Shown in pieces: positions 1 to 10,859 of a DNA stretch of 64,000 bases (its first letter is position 1; every line of letters starts with the position of its first letter). A program made the translations under genes and the position numbers. The DNA comes from Centrapalus pauciflorus (Eukaryota > Streptophyta > Magnoliopsida > Asterales > Asteraceae). The notes under the pieces are model-generated. The model was not told where the DNA came from. It made no database searches and was given only the letters and a program-made list of their open reading frames with translations. The DNA lies in the NCBI GenBank assembly GCA_020465985.1, contig JAANYP010002031.1:124001-188000 (forward strand). Reading direction: 5' to 3'.

Positions 1-1677
1 ATAGAAAGCATCATAGGAAATCCTAACGAGGGTGTGAAGACTAGGAGTAGTGTAAATAACAACACTGTGTTGTTGTCGATGATAAACGACTCCGAGGCAT
101 ATCATACCTGTCTCTATTCGTGTTTCATATCGCAAGTAGAGCCTAAGAATGTGCAAATGGCACTTAAGGATAACTCCTGGGTTGAAGCGATGCAGGAAGA
201 ACTTTCGCAGTTTAGGAAACTAGAAGTGTGGGAGTTAGTTCCATTACCTCGAGGGGAAGTTGCTATAGGAACCAAATGGGTTTTTAAGTGCAAAAGAGAC
301 GATCGGGGTATAGTCACGCGCAACAAGGCTAGGCTAGTTGTAAAGGGTTTCAACCAAGAGGATGGAATCAATTACAATGAGGTGTTTGCACCAGTAGCAA
401 GGCTGGAAGCCATTAGGTTGTTTCTAGCGTTTGCCTCCTTCAAGGGCTTTAAGGTATATCAATTAGATGTTAAGAGTGCTTTCCTATATGGGAAAGTGAA
501 GGAGCTGGTGTATGTAGAACAGCCGCCCAGATTTACAGATCCAAAATATCCTGATAGAGTATATCGCTTAGATAAGGCTCTATATGGATTGCATCAAGCA
601 CCAAGGGCGTGGTATGAGACTCTATCCAACCATTTGTTAGAGAACGGGTTTGAAAGGGGTAGGATAGATAGTACTCTATTTGTTAAGAGGAAGGGAGAAC
701 ATTTTATCTTGGTACAAGTGTACGTAGATGATATCATTTTTGGTTCATCAGACGAACAAATGTGCAAAGATTTCGAGAAGGTGATGAAGTCGAAATTCGA
801 GATGAGTGCAATGGGAGAGTTAACTTTCTTTTTGTGGTTACAAGTTGACCAGAAGAAGGAAGGGATGTTCATCCATCAGACGAAGTATGTCTATGACATA
901 TTGGAACGCTTCGGGATGGAAGGAACAAAATTGACTGCCCATTTCAGCACGCCGATTCAAGTGAATCACAATCTCGGACCGGGTACTGAAAGTGATACCG
1001 ATGTGGATCCGACATTATATCGGGCCATGATTAGATCACTTATGTATTTAACTGCTTCAAGACCTGACATCATGTTTGCTGTGTGTATTTGTCCTAGGTT
1101 TCAAGCTAATTCGAAGGAGATGCACATGAAAGCTGTGAAGCGGATTCTACGATACCTCAAGTCGAAACCGAAGCTGGGACTTTGGTATCACGCGGAGGGA
1201 GATCTAGAGTTGGAAGCGTTCACGGATTCTGACTACGAAGGATGCAGTTTTACGCGCAAATCAACAACTGGAGGTTGTCAATTCCTAGGAGGGAGACTGG
1301 TATCCTGGCAATGCAAGAAACAGACGTTGGTAGCCGTGTCAACGTGCGAGGCCGAGTATGTTGCTGCTGGTAGTTGCTGCTCACAGGTTCTGTGGATACA
1401 ACAACAATTGCGGGATTACGGTTTGGCTTACACTTAAACTCCTATTAGGATAGATAATCAGTCTACTATTGCTATAACGAATAATCCAGTTAAACACAAC
1501 AAAACAGAGCACATAGACATTAGGCATCATTTTATTCGTGATTGTGCTGAAAAGAACTTAATCAAATTGGTAAAAGTGGCAACAGAAGATAATAATGCTG
1601 ATTTATTTACCAAAGCATTTGATAAGTCACGGTTTGAATATTTAATTCAACTAAATGGAATGCGCAACCCAGAGTAA
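1..1677 (+). pseudogene. pol: copia pol, reverse transcriptase and RNase H (element B)
   Basis: This is the C-terminal part of a copia polyprotein, open from base 1. The RVT_2-type reverse transcriptase spans roughly 160-1000, with KARLVVKGFNQ, LDVKSAFLYG and the catalytic YVDDIIFGS near 721-747. RNase H follows, with FTDSDYEG near 1220 and the CEAEYVAAG motif near 1350. The frame is interrupted by TAA at 1435-1437, where the sister copy in element A reads CAA. The same frame then continues to a natural stop at 1675-1677 after DLFTKAF. One C-to-T nonsense change is thus the only break visible in this part. The enzyme would copy element RNA into cDNA in the virus-like particle. Confidence 0.93.
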
Positions 1678-3810
1678 TTTGGCCTTAGTAGTAGTTTATT
1701 TCCTTTTATAGCTGTAGTGTTTCTTTCTTTTTTTAGGATAGTTTCTATTTTTAGTAAGTTTCTATTTTTAGTAAGTTAGTAGGTTATCTTATTTTATTGC
1801 TATTTCTTATGAAAAACAAAAGAAAAAAAAAGAGAGAAAATCATAAAAATACAAAAAAGGAGAATATCAGAAAAAAGAAGTTAAGTCTTAGAAGCATAGG
1901 TTCAAAGTGACGAAAATTAGCACAGTCGTTACAAACTCTAAGTTGTTAGGCTTTCACACATAATGCAACTAAAATTCTAAGTGTTATACTTTATTTTAGT
2001 TTGATGTGTTGGTAGGCATAATACATATAGGGAGTCTCAAGGCAAATTAAAATATTCAAGAAAAAGTCAAACGTGTCACTAACTTAGATGTACGACCAAT
2101 CGGTCTTAATTTTTATGAACAAGACATACAAACTTTGAGTCTAAATGAGGTATGCAAACTTTCTGGGGATGTATGGCAACATCAAATACATCTTAAAATG
2201 GAAAGAATAGAAAAATCATACAAAATTGAGAGTCGAAAACATGTAAGTCTGTTGTACGTAAGTACAGACCTATTGCCTCTGTTTAGATTCGGGTTGGCAA
2301 GATATGTCGCTTTGTTGTACGTCGGTACAGACCTGTCACCGCTGTCTTGCTAACTTTAGGAATAAACCTTAAGTCAAACTAAGACACTTTGTTGTATGAA
2401 AATACAGACCTGTGTCCGATGTTTGTCTTTTAAAGAAAGTTTGTAAATACCAACAAGTTAGAATCTTTGTCTGTATGCCTTGATCATAAAAGTATGTCTA
2501 TGTATGGGTCACGTAAGATAATTTCATGATAAATAAAAATGCCAAGGGATATTCCGAAATGTAGAATGTTTAAAGGGGTAAATACCAACAATCGGCTAAA
2601 TGGGTATTTCACGACAAACAATCAAAGGAATCACAAATTCCTAAGTGTGAAAGTTTAAGTACTGAAAGTGAGTCTCTGACATCGCTATCTGATTGAACCT
2701 TTCTTTGGCTATACTCATCAAAAATATTTTGTTTAGCGTTTAGCTTAGGTTGTGAATTTTAATAAGTATAGCTTAAGTCTAAGTTAAATTTTTTGGTCAA
2801 AATTTTAAAATTTTATTTTTACTTAGTTTTTATTTTATTTTATTTTATTTTATTTTTACTTAGGTAAAAGGTCAAAAATTACTGAGGGTGCATTCATAGT
2901 TGGATAAAATAAACACTGCGTGAAAAATCTTGTGCTTAGGGTAAAAGATTTGGCATAGTTTATCTCGTTACACAATACCGTTAAAAAGGTTGACAAAGTT
3001 GAAGTTATTTCAACATTTTAGAAATTTTTCTAAGTGTTTGGTGTAATTCGAGTTTAGGACAAACTCGAAATTGGGTGGTTTTCGAATCTGTCAGTAGATT
3101 CGACTTTGGCCATAGATTCGAAGGTTGGTATTATAAATAGGTAACAGTAACTGTCATTACTCCTATCTGTTTTCGAATCTACCCTCTCGAATCTATTTGG
3201 CGACTTCGAATCTACTTCCTCGAATCTACCGATTTCCACAAAAACGACAATTTGTCGAGTTTCTTGCTAAAGTGTTCGATTCTACTGATACTTCTAGGTA
3301 CAAACAACTGGGTTGTACAAGATTCATGTAGTTTTATACACCATTTAAGCCAAAATCATCGATTTTTGAAGGTTTATGGGTCTAAGTCGTGTTTTCCAAA
3401 ATTACAAAGTTTGGACCAATAAATAGTCAAATTAAAGGCAAATATCAGTGATTAGAACCTAGTTGGACTAATGTATGTGATTTTCTAAGTTCAAAATGGT
3501 TAAAATCATGGGTTTTGTTGAAAAGATGGCCGACGACATTTCGAATCTGTTCGTGAACTTTCTCGAGTTTACTGACAAACTCGAGAAGACCATTACATTC
3601 GAATCTGTCATCAAACTCGAAATAGGGTTTATTCGAATCTGTCAATTCGAATATGTTATTTTATTTGAATTATTTAATTTAAATATTATTTAACTTGTAG
3701 AAATTCCTTTAGGTTGGATTTTGTACTTAATCAAGTTCAAAATAAAACAAATTTGAATTTAGGCAAGTTTATTGATTTTTATTAATTCTAATAGTTTATC
3801 TATTGTGCAG
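1678..3810 (+). other. non-coding spacer between pol and aORF (element B)
   Basis: About 2.1 kb without a convincing gene, conserved in element A (42824-44797, opposite strand). It holds a three-fold repeated motif of about 20 bp (2251-2270, 2314-2333, 2391-2410), a TTTTA pentanucleotide run near 2828-2860, and many TTCGAA-core motifs between 3050 and 3660. It ends in a splice-acceptor-like sequence at 3786-3810, just before the aORF start codon. The short open frames here do not resemble proteins and are not conserved with element A. Confidence 0.75.
3786..3810 (+). promoter_or_regulatory. candidate 3' splice site before aORF (element B)
   Basis: A CTAAT branch-point-like pentamer (3788-3792) is followed by a T-rich stretch and TTGTGCAG ending at 3810. 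The aORF ATG starts two bases later at 3813. Element A has the same arrangement at 42826-42848. The layout matches plant acceptor rules; use as an acceptor is inferred. Confidence 0.55.
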
Positions 3811-3812
3811 AT

Positions 3813-6800
3813 ATGGCTGTTCGAGTATTTGTGCTGAAGCACAATATGGTCATTCCCCCCGACCATCATATCCCTGAGGCGCAGGGTTTTCGTCAAATGA
3901 TGGATTTCCTTGTAGAATCTAGTATTGCTTTTGCATTATCTCACTATATTCAGATTCTTATTCCCTATGTTCGCCAGTTCTATGATCATCTTCAGGTGGA
4001 CCGCTCTGTCACCCCGACAGTGCTGAGAACAAGGATCGCAAGGCAACCGTTGGTGTTTTCTGCCGATATGCTGCGTCAAGTTTTGCAGCTAGGCTCTCAG
4101 GAAGAAGAGTCTGGGCCTATTGATTTTCCTCTAAGTATTAGGCAAGCGGCTTTTCAGAGAATGGGTTACAGTTTAGATGTTACAAAGACTTCTTACATGA
4201 AGAGCGGGCTTATTGGCCAATGGAGATTTTTGGCTCATGTTTTCATGGTTTGTTTCACGGCAAAGAAAGCTGGTTTTGATTATATCGTCTCGAAGATCCA
4301 ATCTAGGATGATCGCTTTAGTGTATAATCGGCCATTCAGCTTTTCTCAAATGTTTTTCTCAGAATTCGTCCATCAAATCTCGGCTCCAGAGCAGCAACAA
4401 TTTCTGCTGTATCCTCGGTTCATAATGATGCTAATCAGGCATTTCTTGCCGAATTTGCCTCAGCTAAATGAAATCCAAAGTGTAGCAGTGATGGATAAAA
4501 GAATTTTTGCTGATTGCTCCTCGCATAGGGGAAGGTTGGCGGTTCCGGTCGAGCGACCGTTGTTTGGAGCTGTTTTGGATAGAAATTTTGAAGCACCAGA
4601 TACTGCCAACTGGGCAGGAGAAGTGGAAGTTCAAGCTAGACAGCCACCGCAACAACAACAACAACAACAACAACCACAGCCACCACGAGCACAACAACAA
4701 AGGCGAAGACAAAGAGCTACTGCGAGTCAGACTCAGGCGTCAAGGCCTTCCACAAGTCAACAACCAGAGATACAAGAGGCGGGCCCTTCGAATATTCCAA
4801 GTGAATCTGATCAGTTGTGTCAGACGTTACAGGAAATTTGGGAAGCAGGTCCTCATGCCAATGAAGAAATATCTGCAGCGTTGGTGGGAGAATTGCTTGA
4901 GCCTCCAGAGGGAGAAGAAGATGTGCTTCGGGATGTTGAAGAATATGTACCAGAGCAGACTGGTAATGATGAGTCATCATCTGCCACTGAATCAGAAGAA
5001 ATGGAGGAGATAGAGGTTGAAGCTCCAGAATCTGTATCTACAGAACCTCCTGTTCAAATGGGAACGTATGGATCAAGGTTAATAGTATCGGAAGAAGCTT
5101 CAAGGAGGCGAGCAACAAGAGAGTCTGATGAATCCGATTTTAAAGAAGAAGAGGTTGCACCGTTAGTGACAAGGCAACGGGCCAAGCGTCACAGATTTAT
5201 GCAAGGATCGTCTTCAGCTTCATCAGAACAACCAGAAAATCCTCAAACTCAAACTCCTCAACCTCAGGAACCTCAAACCACCATTCCACCATCACCACCT
5301 CATGATGAACCATACATCCCATCGCCGATCATTCCAACTCCAATTCAATCCATCCCATCAACCTCATCCACATATGCCAACAATCAAAGGTTTCTGCAGC
5401 TTAAAGCTCGAGTTGACTTCCAAAATGTCAAAATCTTAGGCCTAACAAAGGCAATCGGTGAAATTCAGACTCATAATGCAAATCTTGATATGGAGAATGC
5501 CGATTTAAAGAAGATTGTGGAAAAGATTCAGGAAGAGAACGTAGAGTTAAAGACTTTTGTAGCTGATCAGGCAGCCGAGCTAAGGTCGATGCGCTCCCTA
5601 GTTGAGCAATTAATAAAAAATTTACCGGCTCAGGGGGAGACATCGTGCCGAGATCAAGAAGTGGGCAGGCAGGATGATGAAAATGATGAAGAAGACCAAG
5701 GCAATGATCCCAGCTCTCAAAGACAGAATGAGCCAGTAGATTTTTCTGCTGCTCAGGCTGCTCAATCTCAGGGGGAGCCAAGTCAGTTGGGAGGTGAAGT
5801 AGGAGAGGCCAGCTCGTCTAAACCTACGGATTTTGAGATAAGTGAGATGATTGATGCTCTCATGGATCTAGATGACGACCCAATGGACTTGGGATTTGAC
5901 TTTGAATAGGACATGGATGAACTAGAAGAGGGAGAATTTGTCACTGAAGAGATTGTTGATTGGAAATCAGATGATGAGGTGTGTGCAGACGAAGACGATG
6001 AAGCTGATGAAATCATCGTTCAGCAAAATCCTATCACTAATAAATATGTGATAGAAGGAAACGATGTTGTTAACATAGAAGTGGTAAATGCTGCTTTAAA
6101 TGTTGAGTCATCAGTAGAGGAACCTGTAAGAGAGTTAACAAATGAAGAGAAAAGAAAGTTGTGGTTCAGGGCTGAGCAGAAGGAATTAGAGCTGAAAGAG
6201 AAGATGAGGGTGCCAGGGACTGGAAAACTGTCAGGAAGCATATTAAGCTGGTTCTTTGATCGAGAACTGCAGCTATTCATAATCAAGAGAAAAGATGGGC
6301 TCCAGTACCTAAGGCGAACTCTGAAAGTTTTCAATTCACTGCCAAAGATTGAGATCAAGGCGTTAGCATGGAAAGACCTGATCAATATCGACAATGATCC
6401 CTACGCAGATATAATTGCCAGAATCATAATGAAAGAGGGAAGATTAAGAAAGTTTGAACGCCTAAATCCAAGAATAGGAAAAAGAGTAGAGGATCCTTTT
6501 CGAATTGATCCTCTAACTGGGCGTCCTTGGATGAAGATTCAATACAAACCCGCAAGGTGTCTAAGAAAGGTGCCGCTCAAGCCTATGCCACAGAATGTCA
6601 TGAAAAATCTGAATTGGTGGTATGTTGAGAGTGAGACTGGAGAAGTGGTGATGGAAGATTTTGAAGAAAAGGTGATTCTTAGAATCTATGATCCTCTTCA
6701 CCTGGTAAACCTTTCTCGAGATGACCTTCAAATTTTGCATGCTCAAAAGATTTCAAGTGATACTCATATGGATGGTGAAGCTAGAAAGTTTGAGAATGTA

Positions 6801-6854
6801 GTTCGAGTGTGTATTGAAAAAGGCTTGTATGCTGGAAGCAGATTGAATAAATAA
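3813..6854 (+). pseudogene. aORF (extra ORF 3' of pol) of element B, one nonsense codon
   Basis: This is a second gene downstream of pol with no enzyme motif that I recognise. It reads 698 codons to TAG at 5907-5909, then continues in the same frame for 313 more codons. It would be about 1,012 residues without the stop, matching the 1,009-residue intact copy in element A. Residues 1-260 form a globular-looking domain (MMDFLVES, VRQFYDHL, LLYPRF) also found in F's aORF. A Q/P/R-rich stretch with a polyQ run coded by CAA repeats (about 4648-4673) follows, then acidic and Pro-rich linkers, a predicted coiled coil near residues 525-610, an acidic segment and a basic C-terminal domain (SWFFDRELQLF, WWYVESETGE). 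I see no signal peptide or membrane segment, so a retroviral Env role is unsupported. The function is unknown. Confidence 0.85.
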
Positions 6855-6892
6855 CGAACAAAGTTCTTAATCAAATGTGTGAATTATTAGAA

Positions 6893-6939
6893 GCTATCGT
6901 CAAGGGGGAGTCTGTTGGTACACCCTGTGTGACGATAGC
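6893..6939 (+). other. polypurine tract with flanking inverted repeat (element B)
   Basis: The polypurine tract AAGGGGGAG (6902-6910) lies two bases before the LTR start at 6913 and would prime plus-strand DNA synthesis. It is enclosed by a perfect 10-bp inverted repeat, GCTATCGTCA (6893-6902) and TGACGATAGC (6930-6939), with a 27-nt loop. Element A has the same hairpin with the same loop length. Confidence 0.8.
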
Positions 6940-7567
6940 AGTCTAAGTGATCCAACATTGTGGTTTAGCAAGTATTAGATATATATGTTTATATATGGTT
7001 GTTAATTATTATTGTTTGTGTGTTTGATCTTAATGTAACATATTACAAGAAGTTCAAACATAAAAGATCAAAGATAAAATCAATCATAATGTAAAAACAT
7101 AAGTTTCAATACTTAGTTAATTACATGAAGAGGTAAATTCGAAATGTTTAAGGACTAGGATTCGAATCTGGTTAGATTCGAATGAGTCACAAGACAGATT
7201 CGAATGTGACCATTTTGGCAGATTCGAGAATGTCAGATGGGTCAAACTCGAATGGGCTTTTGGCCGGATTCGAGTTTAGCCCATAACAGACTCGAATTAG
7301 CCTCTATAATTAGGGATAGACTAGAAATATTATCAGACTTTTTGCAGAATTCGAGAGTGCTTAAGCATTAAGCGATTTCAAGTTTATCATCAGTGTTAGT
7401 GTCGTTTCGGAGAGAATCAGTTCGTAGGTGCGTTCGTGTGTCGTTCGTGCAGTTTCTGATAGTCTCCGTGTTTCTGGTGAGAGTTGTTACCGTCTACCCG
7501 TTAACGAGGATTCAGCACTCGTTGACGGTTCCGCGTCTAGATAGATCTCGTAGTGGTAGACCTTACA
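6913..7567 (+). repeat. 3' LTR of element B (655 bp)
   Basis: It starts TGTTGGTACACC and ends CCTTACA, and has the same length as both LTRs of element A. The U3 part (about 7135-7300) is packed with TTCGAATC and ACTCGAA motifs. A weak TATA-like CTATAATTA lies near 7304. The right edge falls directly on the interrupted reading frame of gypsy element D. Confidence 0.93.
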
Positions 7568-9290
7568 GTAAACAGCTGACACTTAGTACCATATAGGTAA
7601 TGTCTCCAGATTTTTAAAGCAAAAGTGACAGCATCCAAATCCAGGTCATGAGTTGGACGACTCCTCTCATAATCTTTCAGTTGTCTTGATGCATAAGCTA
7701 TAACTTTCCCCTGTTACATCAACACGCAACCCAATCCATTTATCGAGGCATCACTATAAACAACAAAATCTTCATTCCCTTCAGGCAACGCAAGCACTGG
7801 TGCATCAATTAAACGACTCTTCAAAGTCTGAAATGCCTCTTCCTGTGACTCTTCCTACACAAAATTTTCATTCTTACGCGTCAACAAAGTGAGTGGAATG
7901 GCTATTTTACAGAAATGTTGAATAAAGCATCGGTAGTAACCGGCCAATCCTAGGAAACTACGTATCTCAGCAACATTTCTATGCGCTTCCCAACTTTTAA
8001 TGGCTTCAATCGTGGAGGGATCCACAAAAACACCCTCGCAAGATAAATAACATGCCTTAAAAATTTCAATTGCCGCAACCAAAATTCACACTTTGAGAAC
8101 TTAGCATATAACTGTTCGCTTCGAAGAAGTTCGAGCAATTCTCTCAAATGTACTGCATGATCATCCTCCGTCATGGAATATTCCAAGATATCGTCGATAG
8201 ACACTATGACTGACTTCTCGAGCATTGGGCGGCACACACGATTCATTAAGTCCATAAAGGCCAAAAGGGCATTAGTGAGCCCAAAAGGCGTCACTAAGAA
8301 CTCATAATGCCCATATCGGGTCCGAAAAGCAGTTTTCGGCACATCTTCCTCAGGAATGTCAAGTTGGTGATTACCACGAAGGTCTATATTCTAGAAATAA
8401 CCAGCTCCTTGCAGTTGATCAAATAAATCATCAAAACAAGGTAGAGAGTATTTATTCTTTATGGTCACCTTGTTAAGTTCTCTATAATCAATACACATTC
8501 GCAAGGATTCGTCCTTCTCTCGCACGAACAGCACCGGAGCACCTAACGGTGAGGTACTCGGCCAAATGAACCCTTTTTCTAATAACTCATCTAATTGATC
8601 CATCATTTCTGAAGGTGCTAAACGATTTAGAGCATGTGCAATCGGTGCAACTCTAGGCACCAGCTCAATCTGAAATTCTATGGATCGGTCCGGCGGTAAT
8701 CCCGGTATGTCATCAGGTTACACATCGGGATATTCATTAACCACTAGCACATCCTTGAGGCTTTTTCCTTCTCTCTTAGCATCCAACACACAATCCAGGT
8801 ACAATTGGCAACCTTTACTTACATTTTTCCGATCCTTAGCCACTGAAATAACTGCGGCTTCTCTCTTGCGTCTATCTCCGTACACAAATATTTCTTCGCC
8901 TTCCAGCATAAATAAACAAACAATTCTCTTAGCACAAGCCATAGTGGCAAGATTATTCGCCAACCAATCCATGCCAACTATTATATCAAATTCTTTAGTA
9001 TGTGTTGGAACAAGGCCGATATCGAAATTATGTCCATCTAAAGTCAGGACATAATCATAATATATTTTGGTGGCATTGACCGATTTCCCATTTGCCACAT
9101 CAACGGTTAAAGGGAATGGCATTAAAGAAGGTACAACAACTAACTTTCGTGCAAATGCTTTGGAAATAAAGGACACACTCGCACCAGAATCAAATAACAC
9201 TACAGCAGGTAAAGAATTCAATAGAAAAGTACCGGTTACGACATTCGACACATCCTGTGCCTCGATAAGTGTAATTTGATAGACTCTAGC
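7568..9290 (-). pseudogene. pol: gypsy pol of element D: protease, RT, start of RNase H
   Basis: Reading leftwards from 9251, an aspartic protease region with FDSGASVSFIS and the flap-side motif VGMDWLANN is followed by RT in broken frames. RT blocks are 8391-8660 (DYRELNKVTIKNKYSLP) and 7950-8342 (FGLTN, SIDDILEYS in place of the usual FIDDIL). The RT end shows FLGLAGYYR near 7930-7960. RNase H begins near 7850 and stops at 7568, mid-domain, where element B is inserted. Several in-frame stops and frameshifts separate the blocks. The closest relative in the window is element K's pol. Confidence 0.85.
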
Positions 9291-10604
9291 CTATGGTTTA
9301 GACAAATTCCCCTTTGATTGAACCATAACCTTCTGTCGCCGTCGTCTTCTTTTTTGGGCAATTCCGAGCAAGGTGGCCCACCTGGCCACATTCATAACAT
9401 GCATTTCCACGCTTGGGACACATAGGACATATGTGTCCCTTTTCTCCACATCCATGGCAAACAATGGGGGACAAACATTCCCACGACGGAGTTTCCCACA
9501 TCAATTACAAGTAGGCATAATACTTGAAAACTATGATATGGTCTGAGAGTTGTTGCAGGAATTAGCAGATTTCTTCGAAGGTATTGGAAGATTGGGAACG
9601 TGAACGATAGTCCACGTTCTTTGAGAAGGAGTGCCGAGGTTGCTTGAACGTCCCCTGCGAACACTCGACCTTTACTTGCTTTGATCCCGAAGTTTCTTGT
9701 TCTCTACGGAATAACTCATACTCCTGGAGTCGAGCATACTCCACCGCCTTTTCAAACGATTCAACCGCACGCACCGTCACCATCTCGCGAATCTCACTTC
9801 GCAGTCCTTCGAGAAAGTAGTCAGTCTTTTCCTTTTCATTAACAATTATCGACTCCAAGAACATCGCTTTCGAGTTAAACTCGATCAAGTAGTCATCCAC
9901 CGATAATTCCCCCTGTTGGAACGTAAGGAAATCTCTCTTTATTTTCTTCACTGCAACCGCCAGACAGAAGTGCTTGTCGAATCTGGTCTTAAACTCTTCC
10001 CATGTCATCTTTGCCACAACGTCCAGATTCAAAATCTCAACTTCTGAATCCTACCAAGTAAAGGCAGGACCAACGAATTGTGCAGCTGCGTACTGCACCT
10101 TCTTTTCATTGCTGACGTCGGGCTAATGTCGATTACCCGAAATAATTTCTCAATTGCCTTGATCCAGTCCAAGGCCTCTACAGCAGTTGTTCATCCATTA
10201 AACTCTCGAGGATGACAACCTATGAAATCCTTATACGACATCCCTTTCTTCGAATTAGAGAAGCCGTGCTTTCGATACTTATCCTTATTAGGCTTTTTGG
10301 CCCTACTTCCACTTGTAACGACTTCAGTATTATCGTTGCTTGCTTGTTGATCTTCGACATTATCTTTCTTTCTGTGAACATTTTGGATTGCAAGTAACTG
10401 CGCCATTAACTAATGCTGCTGGCGATTTTGCTCCAGCATTTGAGCAATCATCAGCATCATCTGGTAATCCCTAGACCCTCCACCAGTACGAAAACTGGAT
10501 TCACTTTTAGATTCTTGAGACTGATTCCTATCTCCCCCAACATTGGGCAGTTCTACCTCCTGGCGTAGAACGCGGTTAGACTGGTTATCCAACATTGTCT
10601 GCAA
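9291..10604 (-). pseudogene. gag: gypsy gag of element D
   Basis: This is a retrotransposon Gag on the minus strand, starting near 10604 and broken by stops at about 10410 and 10190 and by frameshifts. The capsid-like core at 9562-10032 includes MTWEEFKTRFDKHFC and the repeat-like FLEGLRSEIREMV, typical of the Retrotrans_gag family. Two nucleocapsid zinc knuckles follow at 9360-9450: a degenerate one (CHGCGEKGHICPMC) and a regular CCHC (CYECGQVGHLARNC). Gag would form the particle and bind RNA. Confidence 0.82.
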
Positions 10605-10843
10605 CTAACAGTTTCAGGTCGGTTCAACACATCCTTCGCACCAAAGTGTGCATATGACATTTATACGAGTATATGATTATACTTACATCAAGTTATAATC
10701 TTAAAAGTCTACCCATTATTATCCATCCTAGGCCAAGGTCAATTTGTAGTTGTTATAATATTGCCGCCTAGGTGGGTCAATACCAGCATCTGAAACCGTG
10801 CTCAAAGTAGAGTATCGTCGACTATACTCTATCCCTAAGCTTC
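10605..10843 (-). other. untranslated leader of gypsy element D
   Basis: A short stretch between the primer-binding site and the gag start. I see no gene in it. Confidence 0.6.
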
Positions 10844-10856
10844 GACTCTGATACCA
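10844..10856 (-). other. primer-binding site of gypsy element D
   Basis: The minus strand reads TGGTATCAGAGTC, complementary to the 3' end of initiator Met tRNA with one mismatch, three bases from the LTR end at 10860. Confidence 0.85.
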
Positions 10857-10859
10857 AAT

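Larger units (their letters stand above)
1..7567 (+). mobile_element. Ty1/copia element B (Sirevirus-like), 3' part
   Basis: This is the 3' portion of a copia element entering from the left edge: pol (RT and RNase H), a 2.1-kb non-coding spacer, a long aORF, a polypurine tract and a complete 655-bp LTR ending in TACA. It belongs to the same family as element A, which has the same order, an LTR of identical length and closely matching sequence throughout. It is inserted into the RNase H region of gypsy element D, because D's coding sequence begins exactly at 7568. The right target duplication should be GTAAA (7568-7572); the left copy lies outside the window. The Sirevirus label rests on the extra 3' ORF and the repeated PPTs. 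Confidence 0.9.

Noticed and set aside
3054..3693. Short open frames in the TTCGAA-rich spacer on both strands
   Set aside because: They consist of repeated SNRFE/FESxK-like residues produced by the AGATTCGAA motif and are not preserved as proteins between A and B.
4464..5013. Overlapping frames opposite or shifted to the aORF
   Set aside because: Shadows of the aORF with no preserved reading in element A beyond what the aORF's own conservation causes.
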